From Prostheceraeus crozeri (lineage: Eukaryota; Platyhelminthes; Polycladida; Euryleptidae), in NCBI GenBank assembly GCA_907163375.1, contig CAJQUW010003073.1:12501-76500 (forward strand): a stretch of 64,000 bases of DNA, written 5' to 3'. The position numbers and the translations under genes were made by a program. The notes below the pieces were generated by a model that was given only the letters and a program-made list of their open reading frames with translations, had not been told where the DNA came from and did no database searches. Below are positions 34,914-46,924 of this stretch, piece by piece (the first letter of the stretch is position 1; the number at the start of each line of letters is the position of its first letter).

Positions 34914-36043
34914 CAGTATTTTTGAGCAAGCTGAGCGAGCGAGCGGCAATTTTTTGATGAGCGGATGAGCGAGCTAGCGGTGATTTTTTGTCGTGAGCGA
35001 GCCATTTTTAGAAAAAACAAAAACCAATAAAAATCAAAAAAGCGAAATATTTGAAAAGTCTCTTAAAAATGCTTTCTATAAAAGTCTTTTTATAGTACAT
35101 GCATGTATATAACTTGATTGATGAACAAACCCGAACTTTTTCTCTCTTCTGTAGTTCTGAATGCCTGTCTGGATTCTTCTTCTAAATATGAACTTAGCAA
35201 TAAGAAGGTCTTTGTGATCGATGCTGCACTCAACATCTGACCATCGACACATTTATTCACATATCTTTTGAATCGGTCTCCCAATCGTCGCTTCGTCCCA
35301 TAGATGTACTAATGGTCTCCGGTATTGCACGAAGACATTAAAAGGTGCCTTAATATGATAGAAGAATTTCATTGCTGGAACATATCCACATTCAGATCCT
35401 TGAGAGACATTCAGTATCGTCAAACATGAAAGAACTGCGAAAGAGCTACAATTTAAGAAGAATTGAAGCCAACCAAATTAGGCCTACACCAGGACAATCC
35501 TAGAGTAGGCATATATGGCTTCCATTTTGCGATGCATTGATTTTAAGACCACGGACATTGATTCATTTTAGTCCTTTTCCATACCGGACTCTGAAGTGCG
35601 TAGAACTGAATCTGCCTCCCCTTTAACATCCAAACCAATGTTCCAAATCACATGAAATTCACGGTACAACATATTTAGGTTCTAAGCTTTCTTATCGTGA
35701 TGTTCATTTCCTCCAACTCATTCATCCCCCATGTTTCAAAAAGCAATTCAAGATGTCAAATCACCAATTTTGTCAAATTTTTAAAAAATTTGAAATTCCA
35801 CCGAACTTAAGAGAAAAATCTCCTCAATGATAAAAAGATTGCAGAGTGCCCGCTCGCCTGGACAAGTAATGGAGAGATGTCCTCAAACATCATGTCTGAG
35901 GACATTTTTCTATTCTGTCTCCTCAGTTATTGCTATTTACGATGCTAAATGAGTTGAGTGTAATTGGAAGTTACTTATCTGAGAACGACAAGATTGATGT
36001 GTAGGCCATACATGGAATAGCCTACATGTTAAACATACGCATA

Positions 36044-36460
36044 CAGTCCGTTTCATAAATAGTTAGAAATTAGCTAGAACTAGACATCTTAAATTAAACA
36101 GCACGTTTTCTAATTATAATTGAATAAACTTGCATCCTATATCATATTAAATATTTTTCTTTGTTATATGTCTGCCCAGTTAGGGCCTAGTCGTTAAAAG
36201 GGAGTAGACCTTGCTGGCCAGTCTAAGGTTCGTTTTCCTGCCTGTCTTCTATACAATGGAGTTGCACTGGCACGATGGCATGGAGCATTGTCATCCATGA
36301 GAATCCAATCAGATGATGGATCACCTAAACTGCATGCTAAAGGATAAACATGTTCTTCGATCACTCGAAGGTAGCGTTCGGAGTTCATGTTTTCCCTCAT
36401 GACATACAGTGAACTGCGACCGTCACTCCCAGATGGCTCCCTAGATAAGCAATTTCCTGC
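36044..36460 (-). pseudogene. Tc1/mariner transposase fragment
   Basis: The minus frame (36194-36400) reads NMNSERYLRVIEEHVYPLA, then WILMDDNAPCHRA (second catalytic Asp region), then TLDWPARS, and is cut before the third catalytic residue. Upstream of the ATG a frameshifted AIW...GRSSLYV block extends it. The left terminal repeat, CAGTCCGTTTCATAAA after TA, is at 36044. The same terminus begins the element at 51941, so both belong to one family. The right end is missing. Confidence 0.75.
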
Positions 36461-36527
36461 AATCGTCCTGACTCCTCAATGTAAAGAAACGATCAGGAAT
36501 GTCTTTCGATTATTATGTTTCATACCC

Positions 36528-38148
36528 AGCATTAGAACGATCATATTTTTCCCAATTCGTTCGATCTTCCGCTCATTAGACTTTCAGACCCGTTCGTTCG
36601 TTCACCGCTCAAATGAAGTATCACCCGCGTTCCATTCGTTCATGGCATAAAACACCCTTTCAATTGTTCCTTCTAAGTCAAAACAATATTCAATTTTGAT
36701 GGACCCTACGTAGTGCTGTCGAACCTTATTATATAGTGATGTCGTTTCTAGCTAACATTGGTTTTTCCAGAGAAATGTGGAAGCTGGCGATGCAGGATGT
36801 TCTCCCATCTGACATCGCGAAATAATACAAGCTGCCCTATCGGAAAATTCGTTGTCGGTATTGTCCTACAATGACAATGCGAAACATGAGTTGACGTCAA
36901 ACGTTACACGTCGCACGCGCCCTTTGTATCAAAACCAATCAAACTAGAGAATATCAAAATCGATGGAGAAAGTCAAACTCCTTCTGTCTTGATGATTAGC
37001 CTACAACACGCTTCAGCAGCATCACGCTGCACGAATTTGCTATAGGTGACGATGGGTAGATGTTCACCTATTTGACACTTCGCTTACACAGTGCTTGAAA
37101 CCTGCTAGCTAGCATAGGCCTAGGTCTAGTCTTCAGAAATAGTGATTTAAGAATACGATGTGACTAAATTCGATAGTGACTAGATTCAATTGTATGGCTA
37201 CATACATTACGCCCGCGTCATGTACGTCGCCATGAATCCCTACCTGCATATCCACTGACCGGATATGAATTCTCAGATTAAGCCATTATTGTGAATGCCC
37301 GTGCCTGCATGCGAATGTCCGCTTCCCGCAAAAATCGAGATGCCCGCAACGGGCCCGACCCCAGCTTATGACTTTACTTGATGCAAAAGCAACATAATAC
37401 CTGCCATTTTTAAAAAGTAATGGTCAGATTGGCACCCACAGTGCAAGAAGACCTACCTCATCACAGCTTTTGAATTCAAACTGTTCAATGCTTTGTGACC
37501 AAGTGATGAATTAAATGATACTTTAGTGCGCATCATGACAAATTTCGTTGCTTCATGCAAGGACGTGAAACATTTTCAGTCCGGCTTCTTCAGTTTTCAC
37601 CACTGATAAACCGCATTGATGGCGATATGCGCAGATGTTTTAGTAGCTGATGAGTAGTAGAATAAGTAGATGTATTTTCGGAACACTAAATCAATAACAA
37701 GAGATGGAATCATTGTGTAATAGCAAGTCTCTTGTCATTGTTTGTGTCATTGAACTGAAGTCTTAATGCTCAAACAAGGAATTTCGGAGAGCATCAATAG
37801 AGTTTTCTTTTATCGAAATTTTCGAGGCTTCACTACAACCACGTAAGCCCAATGGGTTAGTGGTGATCCATGCCCAAATTGGCAATTAAATGTTTTCAAA
37901 TTTCAGAATACTACTTTATTGAAGTCAGAATGTGTAAATAAGCAATTTTGGAATGTATCAAGGATTTTCTACCATTATTTCTTTTGCTGGGTTTCCGGGG
38001 CTAAATTACCGCTCAATCACGTTCAATCAAGGAAAAAAAGCCGTTCGTTCCGATCACCGTTCATCGGCTTCTCAGACATGTCGTTCGATAATTCGTTCAT
38101 CAGAAAAATGAAAAAAGTTCCGTTCAGACCGTTCGTTTAAATGCCATG
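36528..38148. mobile_element. Probable nested hAT-like element with CGTTCG arrays
   Basis: The left end AGCATTAGAACGA resembles the reverse-complemented right end GGCATTTAAACGA. The flanking TCATACCC and GTATACCC match at 6 of 8 bases. Subterminal zones 36545-36640 and 38005-38135 carry many CGTTCGTTC words, again on the same strand at both ends. No transposase is recognised. Limits are tentative. Confidence 0.4.
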
Positions 38149-39149
38149 TATACCCCTCCTAATCTGACACGTTGAGGAATCCGGACCGACCCTCAGTGTC
38201 ATCTGTGTGACATGACAATCTTCGCCGTGTCCTCTCTGGCTATGATTTGGTTTCGCAGCGAGTATGCTACACGCACCGGAACGGTGTTTAAATGTAAAGA
38301 TCACCATGAAGAAGAGTGCAAAGGTAGAAGGAAGTAGGACCTGGGCGCAACGAGCTGCTGCGGACCGACCATCTTGACAGATACTGAGCTTAGTGGGCCG
38401 AAGAGTCAGTGACGGCTGGCGCCGATGTCTCAGGTCCTTTTGGGTGCAGCATTTGCTGTTTCACAAAAACCAGCGATTTCGTTTATCAAGCGATTTTATT
38501 TATAGCAGATTTCTTGCATTTATTGATTACTCAGTCACTCATAAGTCACGTATGTCATCTTTAGCTACTTTTAGGAATTATCTACATTATTTAGTCACGA
38601 CATCAAATAAGTTCATTTTCAATTGTCAACGCATTACATAGTTTCTTAACGCACATTGCGAATTTTGTCCAAGTATTGCGCCAAGAATTGTATGCACTGA
38701 TTCATGTGATCAGCATGTAGGATTAAGTTTAGATTATTGCCCATCTCTACACATGTCAAAAGAATTCTGTGGCTATGTTCATCAAAATATATTGTTTCAA
38801 CCAATTTTGTGCAATAGCTAATTTAAAACATTGGTATGATGGTTTACATTGTTTCATCGTGTATTTCAAATTTCAACTAAAACGAAATGATCAATTTCCT
38901 TTCAACGCCTATAAAAGGTATCTATTTGATTTAAAGCATGGAATTAGCTCTAAGCATAAAAAAGTTTGCAGAATTAAGGAGGGTATTATCGAGAAATGAG
39001 CGAGCGAGCGGATTTTTTCATGATTTTGAGCGGTGAGCGAGCGGAAGGATTATTTTGAGAAAATGAGCGGTGAGCGAGCGACAGGGCGATTATGAGCAAA
39101 TGAGCGATGAGCGAGCGAAAGCGGAATTTCGATCCGCTCAAAAACAGTG

Positions 39150-39157
39150 CCCACAAC
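39150..39157. repeat. 8-bp target-site duplication, right
   Basis: CCCACAAC, exact copy of 34906-34913. Confidence 0.75.
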
Positions 39158-39538
39158 TATTCTTGATACGAGGAAAAGACTGAGATATCTGCAAATTCGT
39201 GTATTTTTATGTTTATTTAAATACTAGCCTATTTACATGGATAAATATTTCTACGTTTTCATCAACTTGACTCTTCCATTCATCACCTTAGCAAAAATTT
39301 CCACAAGATTGTCTAATGCATTTCTAGGATCAAGTAATCATGGCCCGAAAGATCATGAAATCCCTAATCACACCACTGCGGTTCCTGCTTAGGCGGAGTG
39401 GTTTCCGAAAACTTTCCCTCTTAACCGGATGACTTTACATTTGTTGGAAATGTTTCTTGACTTTTCTCCAGCTTATGCGGAGTGCACTGTACATAGAAGT
39501 GAGGGACTAAACAGTATACTTAATGATTTCTTTTGCAG

Positions 39539-39920
39539 GGATGTCTTGGCACATATTGCTCAACGTCAACTTCGTCCGCAACCACCTTCCGATTCACCTC
39601 CCCCGCCTATTCCCGCTATTGTCTCCGATTCGGTTGTGAAAGCCCCGCCTCCTAAGACTGCATTACCACCACTTCCTCCCAAGCCAGTCTCCCCTCCACC
39701 TAGTGTGCCTACTCCCCCGGCTCTGACCGACCTCGCTCACACCGATTTGCCTCTTTCTGCGAACCATGCACATCAGGCACAACTCGCATCCCTTGGTAAA
39801 CGTGCTGTTCCGCATACCTACATCCGAGCTGAAGTCAATCTAAATCACATCCTTCCTCGAATTGGAGCGGAGATCGGAATAGCCGAGTTTGTTATAAAGG
39901 CTCTTGCCAACGCTATTCAG
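39539..39920 (+). CDS. PDHX: PDHX-like gene, linker and start of core domain exon
   Basis: Acceptor TTCTTTTGCAG; the first base completes the Gly codon split by the previous donor; donor GTAAAG. It ends the E3-binding domain (DVLAHI). A linker of about 75 codons, very rich in Pro, Ala and Ser, follows and is expected to be a flexible swinging arm. Then the acyltransferase-like core begins (VPHTYI.AEVNL, then IGIAEFVIKALANAI). E2 and E3BP cores pack into the 60-mer of the complex. The open frame continues past the donor to 39968, but homology stops at AIQ. Confidence 0.9.
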
Positions 39921-41297
39921 GTAAAGGATATAAGAGACTTCTACTATTTACTTTGGTGCCTAAAATGATTATTTGCGAGACACTTTTTAAGTGATAAGAC
40001 GTCCTAATACATTATTAGTAATGCATTTTCGCACTATCAAATTGCGATAGAAAGATGATACTAAAAATTTCTTCTATCAGGTCACTTTTTGTTTGGAGTT
40101 CCACTTCTATTAATGATGTGTGGAATAGTTAATTCCTTCGTATTTCATTAATGTTCGTTCTTTTCTTTCTACTCTTATGATACCTTAAGAAGTAGTGACT
40201 TTTTTCGCTATTTTATAATGAATAATGTCTTATATGCCTTAATTGACCATTACGCTATAATAATTCGTACTTGAATATTAATCATGATTTACTACATAAG
40301 GGCCCGAAAGGCCTTTTGATTTCCTTTTTTCAATTAAAGACATTAGCAGACATAGACGCTTTGTGGATTCTCAAAAATGACTTATTGATGAAACAGTCCC
40401 TCTATTTCCAAACATGTTTAAAGTACTGTATTTGTATCAAATATATGCCTATAATAATGATAACAGGGTGCCAAAAATCCGGAACTACGAGAGCTCCTGG
40501 AAATCCCGACATATTGTTCAATACCACGAGAAATTTCGAGTTATCCATAGGTACGTAATTACTATTTAAGATGAACTTGGGCAAGATGAAAAAGAAAAAG
40601 GAATTACGCTGTATGTGTTGGTGAATCACTTCAATTGCTGAAGCATTGCAGAATTATGAGGGCTTTTGTTAGTACCTGTCAATTAGTGATCAAATAGTTT
40701 TTAGGATATTCGGGGGGGTCACAGCCGTAATACTTTCATACTTTTTTTGGAAATTTCTCATACTCTTTGACGATTTGCTGGTTTTATCATACATCGAAGT
40801 GAAGGTCAATTACAGTTTTTAAACGAAATAAATTCTTTAATTTTCATTGAAAATTTAGTGTCACAATTCTGAGAAATAATGCACTTTGTCAAACAAAACA
40901 TGAGTGAGACTAATTAATTATATGGAAACCGTTGTCCAATGATGGCAAGTAGTGATTTGGCATATTCAGTTTGTCTCTACCTGCTAATAGCACGATCAGT
41001 ATTTCAGTCAATGATGCAGATATTCAATGTTTAATTTCATAATAATATAATATTAAAATAGAATAAATAAATAAGTTCAATCAGCAATAACAAATCAATG
41101 CCAGAACACGATTCTACTCATTTTATATTTATCAGTAAACATTAAATTCATGCCCTTGGAAGGATATTGTTGTTCCCTGAGAAATTAAAATCGAAAATGT
41201 GTAAGAATTTCTGGAATTTATAATCGATACCCTGTGGTACGCCTTGTTTAGCGAATGCTGCATGAGCACTGACTCCTGTATTGCTGTCTTATTTCAG
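39921..41297 (+). other. PDHX intron, nothing recognised
   Basis: AT-rich intron from GTAAAG to TTATTTCAG. Frames of up to 95 codons look like chance. Confidence 0.6.
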
Positions 41298-41506
41298 GTT
41301 TTACCGGAGGCCAACAGCTTCCTTTCAGAAGATGGATCCATTGCTCTTCGAAATTCATTCGATGTTGCAGTCACGACCTCATCAACTATGACTCCTCGTG
41401 TAGTTCGGAACGTCAGTGCCATGACTTCGTCGGATATTTCAAATATTATTCGGCAGCACCCAGAAAACACCGAAGCAAATCCTGAGTCTCAAAATGTAGC
41501 TTTCAA
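41298..41506 (+). CDS. PDHX: PDHX-like gene, core-domain middle exon
   Basis: The exon lies between TTATTTCAG and GTGAGT and ends two bases into a codon. It encodes the middle of the acyltransferase-like core: VLPEANSF, FDVAVTTSSTMTPRVV, then a Ser-rich stretch in place of the usual helix and the EEY-containing loop. The segment between MTPRVV and the next exon is shorter than in catalytic E2 enzymes. That fits a non-catalytic E3BP. Confidence 0.85.
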
Positions 41507-44500
41507 GTGAGTTTTTAATGATAATTATAATATACTTTATTTGCTCCACTTTAACATTCGGTGAACGCTTACATAAAATGAGAAATGCACAAACCGCCCA
41601 TGGAATCTGACAAATCGAGAAATAAGTGTGATAAAAGAGAAAAAGCAAGAAGTTCCTGTCATGTGATGAAACGTGTATAAAAAATGAAACAATAAATAAT
41701 GAAACGATATACTCTTTCATCGATTAATGCATCAAATGTAATTAATATCTTATCCGGCGCCGCCGACTTACATGCCTTTAAAGCCCTCAAAAATCAAAAA
41801 TGCATTCATATTTTTCTGTACAGGGTGGCCGCGTGTACTTGATTTTCGCTGATTGAAAACATTCTACTAATAGTTAAGTACTGATAAAATTATTTCACAC
41901 CCTTTCTACTATATTCATGCTTATTACATGCATATACATGTAGTTTCTGCATATGACTTATTATATAAATTAATTCTCACAAACTTCATAATGATATGAC
42001 GTGCGCGTTAACGAAATATCATTTTTCGGAATGTTTGCGTCGAAATTCGAATGGTGAAACTTATTCGAATTGATAATAAAACTTCTATAGATTGCTGTGG
42101 TGTTAAATTCATTTACTGTATTTTCTCTGCATCACGCAAATTGTCATTTCTTGTAACTTATGGGTATGTAAAGAATGTAAAGTTATTAAGATATGTTAGG
42201 AAGCTTGTGTTTATGAAGTGGCAAGACCGCATGCAGACTCATTATGAGCAATTCAAACATGGTTTTGATTACTTGTTCATTGCTATCGGCGTTGTGAGAA
42301 TTTCATTATTTTGCGATGGGAGATGTGAGAAATTCAATACATGCATTATGTGATATGAGAAATTGGTAATCGGAGCCAATGATCGGTAATGATATCATTA
42401 TTAAAATGATGTCATTTTGCGAATTTTTTAAAATGATATCATTTTATTTTTTATAATGAAAATATGCCATTTTTTAGTGAAATATACGTAGGCCTACACC
42501 GTAAATAGATCTAGTCATACGAATTTTTCGACTTGCACTGCTATCATGCTACTTTTACTGCTCTTAGCAATGAAATTGAAATTAGATTGCATGCAGCATC
42601 GATATATTCCAAATAATGGAAGACCGAAGAAAACAGTTTAGTCATACAAAACTTCTTATATATCAAAACTTAGGTAGGGCTTATGACCTATACATCAGAC
42701 ATCGCAAGTTTTGATTTAGGCTTTATACACTCAAACTGCAATATGCAGTTGGTTGGGTCAACAGCATCTAGAGTACGAAAAAAGGCTAATATTTAGATTG
42801 CAGTCAAGACTTCAAAAACATCAAGACAATGTTGTTAATGAGTTATTTGTCAATTTGTGTGATAGACAGACCGGCAGACAATAGCCTGTTGCCTTTCGCT
42901 ATATGAATAAACCAGTACGGAAGGACATGGAACGAAAGAGACTAAATTACTTCAATACAAAAGGCGAGGAATCTATAATTAGAAAATATAATGGAACAAA
43001 AATTTTTGCTGACATCATTTTATATCATTTTTCAAAAATAAAATGATGCGATTTTATCATTGCCGATCTTTGATCGTAGCGAACCATCCATCATACGGTA
43101 TGAAATTCTGCTGTAATATAGATCGTGTGATTTGCAAGGCCTCTATAGTTTACACGTTGCGTCGCGTGAGACTGCTATCAATAGTCAGATATCATAATTA
43201 CTACTGATGATGTAGGCCTAATGCATCTGGTTGAGCCTTTGCCTGTTAGGACAAGACATGTTCTCTGTAACTTGTGGAAAGGAAATCACATTGTTAGGAA
43301 CTATGATGACGAATCGTTTCAAGAACCTCTCAACATCAACTGGGGGCAGATTGGATCATTCAACCGTTGCGCATCTTATGATGACAACATAGTTACTTTG
43401 TTCTCCTATAGGCACCAAAACCGTGACAGGAACGTTATATTAAAGAGGGATGTCTTCTTCCTTGCATTTCGATTTTATCGTACTCATGAAGACAGTAAGT
43501 CGTATCATTTTGAGTTACAAAAAGAGTGAAGGCTAAACTTAGTTGGTTGAACAGTTGGCCAGTGGAAATCAATTGAAACATGATCATGCAATGTTGCTTG
43601 CTGTAATTATTGCATAGTTTTCACGAGGAACCATGAAAGCTTAGGCCTACAAAGCTAATTATAGAAAGATTAACGTTACAAATATCAGAGAAACATATCA
43701 TTAAAGACGATTACGCGTTGTTCGGTGAGACAGATTTTCCATTTAAAGAAAAGGAATTTGATATTTTTGAGCACTTAACTGAGCAGCTAAATTCATCTGT
43801 GGACCGAATTTGAGTCCGAAGATGCTCAACGTGCAGTATTCACACGCGCTCTGTCTGCAATGGGTGCACGTAGGCATGCATGACAAGAAACAGTTGTTCC
43901 AGTCACCGATGTCAAGAATAAAATACTTTTGTCAATTTTGTCAATGAATATTTTTTGGAATAATGCGACTTTCAATAAGCATAATATGCCTATAGAGTTT
44001 ATAATATTTCTGATTTAATTTACTTTACCGATTGATATTAACATCAGCACTAATGTTCAAGCCTAAATGAAAGGAAAGCAATTCCTGCATGAAATGAACA
44101 AAATTGGGTAAATTGCAGGCAAATTACTTAGTCTTACTAAAGCTCTCAACTTTACTAGTGTCAAGATAATGGTAGGCCTAGGTATGGAACCGTGTGCCAG
44201 GCCTACTGTGCATGATATTTCAGTTTCATTAATCTGAATAAATCAGCATTCATCTACTTTTATCATTGACGTATTCATTGAGATAGGTCAACAATTGTAA
44301 ATTTCTGAAAAATGTTGATAACAAAATATCCTGAAAACCTAGGTTTGATCATGTTTAAATGAAGATTAAAATTAAATATTCATAGTGAACTTATATTTGT
44401 CAGTGTGTGCGTATGTATGTTCAATTCACGTCATCAGTGATTCTTTCTTAAATTGATGCGAACGATGCTGAGGATCCTGATGAAATAATGAATCTTCTGG

Positions 44501-45027
44501 TTTAAATTGAGCTTTGTTGCTGTTTCATGATTGATGGAAGAAAAGACAATTTCTACTATTGCTTGCTCAAGAATGCATGACATGCGCCACTTTCTCGATT
44601 TTTGCGTTCGGCTATTCGTCATTCCATCATGCAAAAAATCTCGTGTTATTCACCAAAATAGTGTTTGCTGTTCCTTCAACCTTAATATCAACTGTCCATA
44701 GAAACTGATGAAAATAAAATGCAGTATTATAATGTAATCGTTCATAATCATAAATGATCATAATCACTGCATGTATTAAATTAAAATGTGATATCTAAGC
44801 CGGAAACATGTAGCATGCTCATTGTTTCATGATAGATTACACAGTTTTGCTGATAATGAGACGGACATGTAGACCGACGCACACACCTTCCTAAAGTATG
44901 ACGATGCAGACATTTAATCTGAAATTATTCATTAAATATTATGAGTATTTGTCATGGTCATTGGTCAGTTTTCACACCGATTTTTCTTTTATCATATCCT
45001 TAGCTCCTTCTCAATTTTGTTTTGCAG
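41507..45027 (+). other. PDHX intron with hAT MITE
   Basis: 3.5-kb intron from GTGAGT to TTTTGCAG. It contains the 696-bp hAT MITE at 42377-43072. Frames at 43221-43529 (102 codons) and near 43710-43900 are partly open but match nothing I know. Confidence 0.6.
42377..43072. mobile_element. 696-bp hAT MITE
   Basis: Termini are CAATGATCGGTAATGATA and (right end, reverse-complemented) CAAAGATCGGCAATGATA: 16 of 18 match. The flanks ATCGGAGC (42369-42376) and ATCGTAGC (43073-43080) match at 7 of 8, an 8-bp duplication as made by hAT transposases. Subterminal AAAATGATRTCATTTT palindromes occur at both ends. It is non-coding. A relative in the opposite orientation lies at 33796-34275. Confidence 0.78.
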
Positions 45028-45346
45028 AGTGGTTGACTTGTCTGATACGAACGTAGAACACGTAGCTGCCATTGTGACTCCTCCACAAGCAGGCGTTCTT
45101 ACGATTGGTGGCGTACAGAAGATGTTATCTCCCGGTGAAGTGGAGGGCCAAATGGAGTTGACGTCTCAAGTCACTGTCACATTATCAGTTGACCGACGAA
45201 TTCTCGACGAAAGTAAAGGTGCAGAATTGTTATCGGCTCTGAAGGCTTCATTGGAAAATGTAATACCAATTCCTGCTATGCCATCTTCTTCAAAACCAGC
45301 TGCTGAATCATTTGATAATGATCTCTTGGGAATCGGTCTGGACTGA
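45028..45346 (+). CDS. PDHX: PDHX-like gene, last coding exon
   Basis: Acceptor TTTTGCAG; stop TGA at 45344-45346. It encodes the C-terminal core: VEHVAAIVTPPQAGVLTIGG, then VTLSVDRRILDES, then ALKASLENVIPIP. Catalytic E2 enzymes have DHRxxDG at this site. Here it reads DRRILDE, so the catalytic His is Arg (45194-45196) and the Gly is Glu. This loss is the hallmark that separates PDHX/E3BP from DLAT. A tail of about 22 residues, Ser- then Asp-rich, extends beyond the usual end. A candidate AATAAA lies near 45813. Confidence 0.92.
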
Positions 45347-46599
45347 TTGCGGATGCTTACTCAAACAGTTGATAATTGATATTTGAATTGTCTTAATAGT
45401 ATTTCTCGAAAGATTATCTTATCAGAGTGATATAATGCGGTGTTTTCTTTTCTGTCGATATCGCACTAACTGGGGAGGAATATTAAATGGACATGATAGG
45501 GGTTATTTGTATAATAATTGCTTCGAAATAGCTCAAAAATTGTATACTGAATAGTAAAAAAGCAAGAAAGCATGACAATTTTTTCTTTAGGGCAGGACAT
45601 CGCATGGCGTGGAATGTCGATTTGAATTAAAAGAACTTGAAATACCATTAGTCCATTGGCACATAGTTCGCTGACATTAAGCGGAGCGACAAGATATGAT
45701 CCTTTGTGAATGTTCCTTCAATTAGGCCCATATTGCATCACATTTTAGTAATGAAACTAGAAGACTCAAGATAGCCAGATCTACTCAATTGAACTGAAAA
45801 GAAATGGAGAAATAAACTGACCTGATTTCAGATTGATTCCTAATTGGACATCGGTGCGAGCCTACAAGTTTTCCGTATTCAATGTGCGAAGTTCAAATTT
45901 ACATTCGCTCTGCATACCTAAGTGAATGTACTTAACCCTCAAAGGTAGGCCTATATGTGACTCCATTTTATGGTCAGCGAAGCATTTTCATGTTATTTTG
46001 CAACTTTAAGAAAATAATTGTCCGTCAAGCATTTCTGCGACAGAACAAAATATTCAAAAGATGATAACCATCGCGTATTTTCTTATCTATGGTTAATCAT
46101 CTGAAAGCTTTGAGCTATAGAAGATTAAATTTGTGATTTCAGACATGTGACTCCAAATTGCGGTTATTGGTAAAAACGTAAAATGACAAATTGATTTAGC
46201 ATCAAGCAGCAAGCTATCTATGGAATCTCTGATGCCTCTACCTTTGCAGATGAAATCACAGATATCTCTGTAAAATTGGCGGTTCTGCTATAGCATAACA
46301 CAATTGCCTAACTCATCAAACAAAGCACTGATAATCAATCTTTTGTATACATCATCAAGATTGATGTGAAAGGCAGCAGACAAAATTTAAAGTTTTAGAC
46401 GAATCAATATTATAGCTATCTTAGTGTTGTGAACCTCACATTCAACTCAATGCGTGAGCTGTGCATTCAATTGGTAAGTCCGAACGTGCATGCAAGATTC
46501 TCTGCGCAAAGAACGCCGAAGGATTCAAAGGTTTGCGCTGTTGTGATTGGTATATGCGCATATCCTGTGCTTACTGATTCAGTACGGCGGTCCTCGAAT
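45347..46599. other. PDHX 3' flank, nothing recognised
   Basis: Downstream of the PDHX stop. Presumed 3' UTR, then spacer. Confidence 0.5.
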
Positions 46600-46692
46600 T
46601 ATTCAGCTCGCTGCAATCAGTGTGGGAAGAACTCCCGGTCTCGTTGTGATGAATGTGGAGAAAGTTGCTGCGCTGAACACAGACAAGTATAA
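46600..46692 (+). pseudogene. Possible piggyBac-type C-terminal Cys-rich domain fragment
   Basis: The last about 30 codons of an 87-codon frame read CNQCG....RCDECGESCCAEH and then stop. Paired CxxC motifs with a final His at the very C-terminus resemble the zinc-binding tail of piggyBac transposases. No DDE core is visible upstream and no TTAA pair is found, so this is a weak call. Confidence 0.25.
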
Positions 46693-46878
46693 AAAAATTA
46701 CATGTTGTGCTAATTGCGTGTTGTGAGCTGTTCAGAGTTTATGATTAAATTTTGAGATATTTTTTAGTAAAAATACGTTTTCGTTATTACGTGCCGTTGC
46801 TTTGATGTGAAACTAAAAGATAGCCATAGTCCTATAGATAATTGAAAATCAACATGTTCTACTCTCTAGGCAAAATTT

Positions 46879-46924
46879 GCCTATCATACATAAAGCTAAA
46901 TGCCTATCATACATAAAGCTAAAT
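46879..46924. repeat. 23-bp perfect tandem duplication
   Basis: GCCTATCATACATAAAGC plus TAAAT is repeated twice head to tail. Confidence 0.8.

Larger units (their letters stand above)
34914..39149. mobile_element. 4.2-kb hAT-type element with GAGCGAGCG subterminal arrays
   Basis: The left end is CAGTATTTTTGAGC and the reverse-complemented right end is CACTGTTTTTGAGC. An exact 8-bp CCCACAAC duplication flanks them, the hAT signature. Both subterminal zones (34925-35010 and 38994-39137) are crowded with GAGCGAGCG/GAGCGGTGAGCG words on the same strand. They are direct repeats, not inverted. I recognise no transposase frame; the interior has been filled with a Tc1 relic and a second hAT-like insertion. 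It sits in the PDHX intron. Confidence 0.75.
28211..39538 (+). other. PDHX 11.3-kb intron packed with transposons
   Basis: Bounded by GTGAGC and TTTTGCAG. Contents in order: LINE reverse-transcriptase relic (28640-29960), hAT-like element with tRNA-like pieces (31267-33457), partial hAT MITE (33796-34275), and a 4.2-kb hAT element (34914-39149) with a Tc1 fragment and a second hAT-like element inside. Bases 29961-31266 show nothing I recognise. Confidence 0.7.

Noticed and set aside
34925..39137. GAGCGAGCG arrays as a CRISPR array or satellite
   Set aside because: No regular spacer-repeat structure. They sit at the two ends of an element with inverted termini and an 8-bp duplication.
43221..43529. 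102-codon + frame inside a PDHX intron as a nested gene
   Set aside because: No recognised domain and no supporting signals. Left as unassigned.
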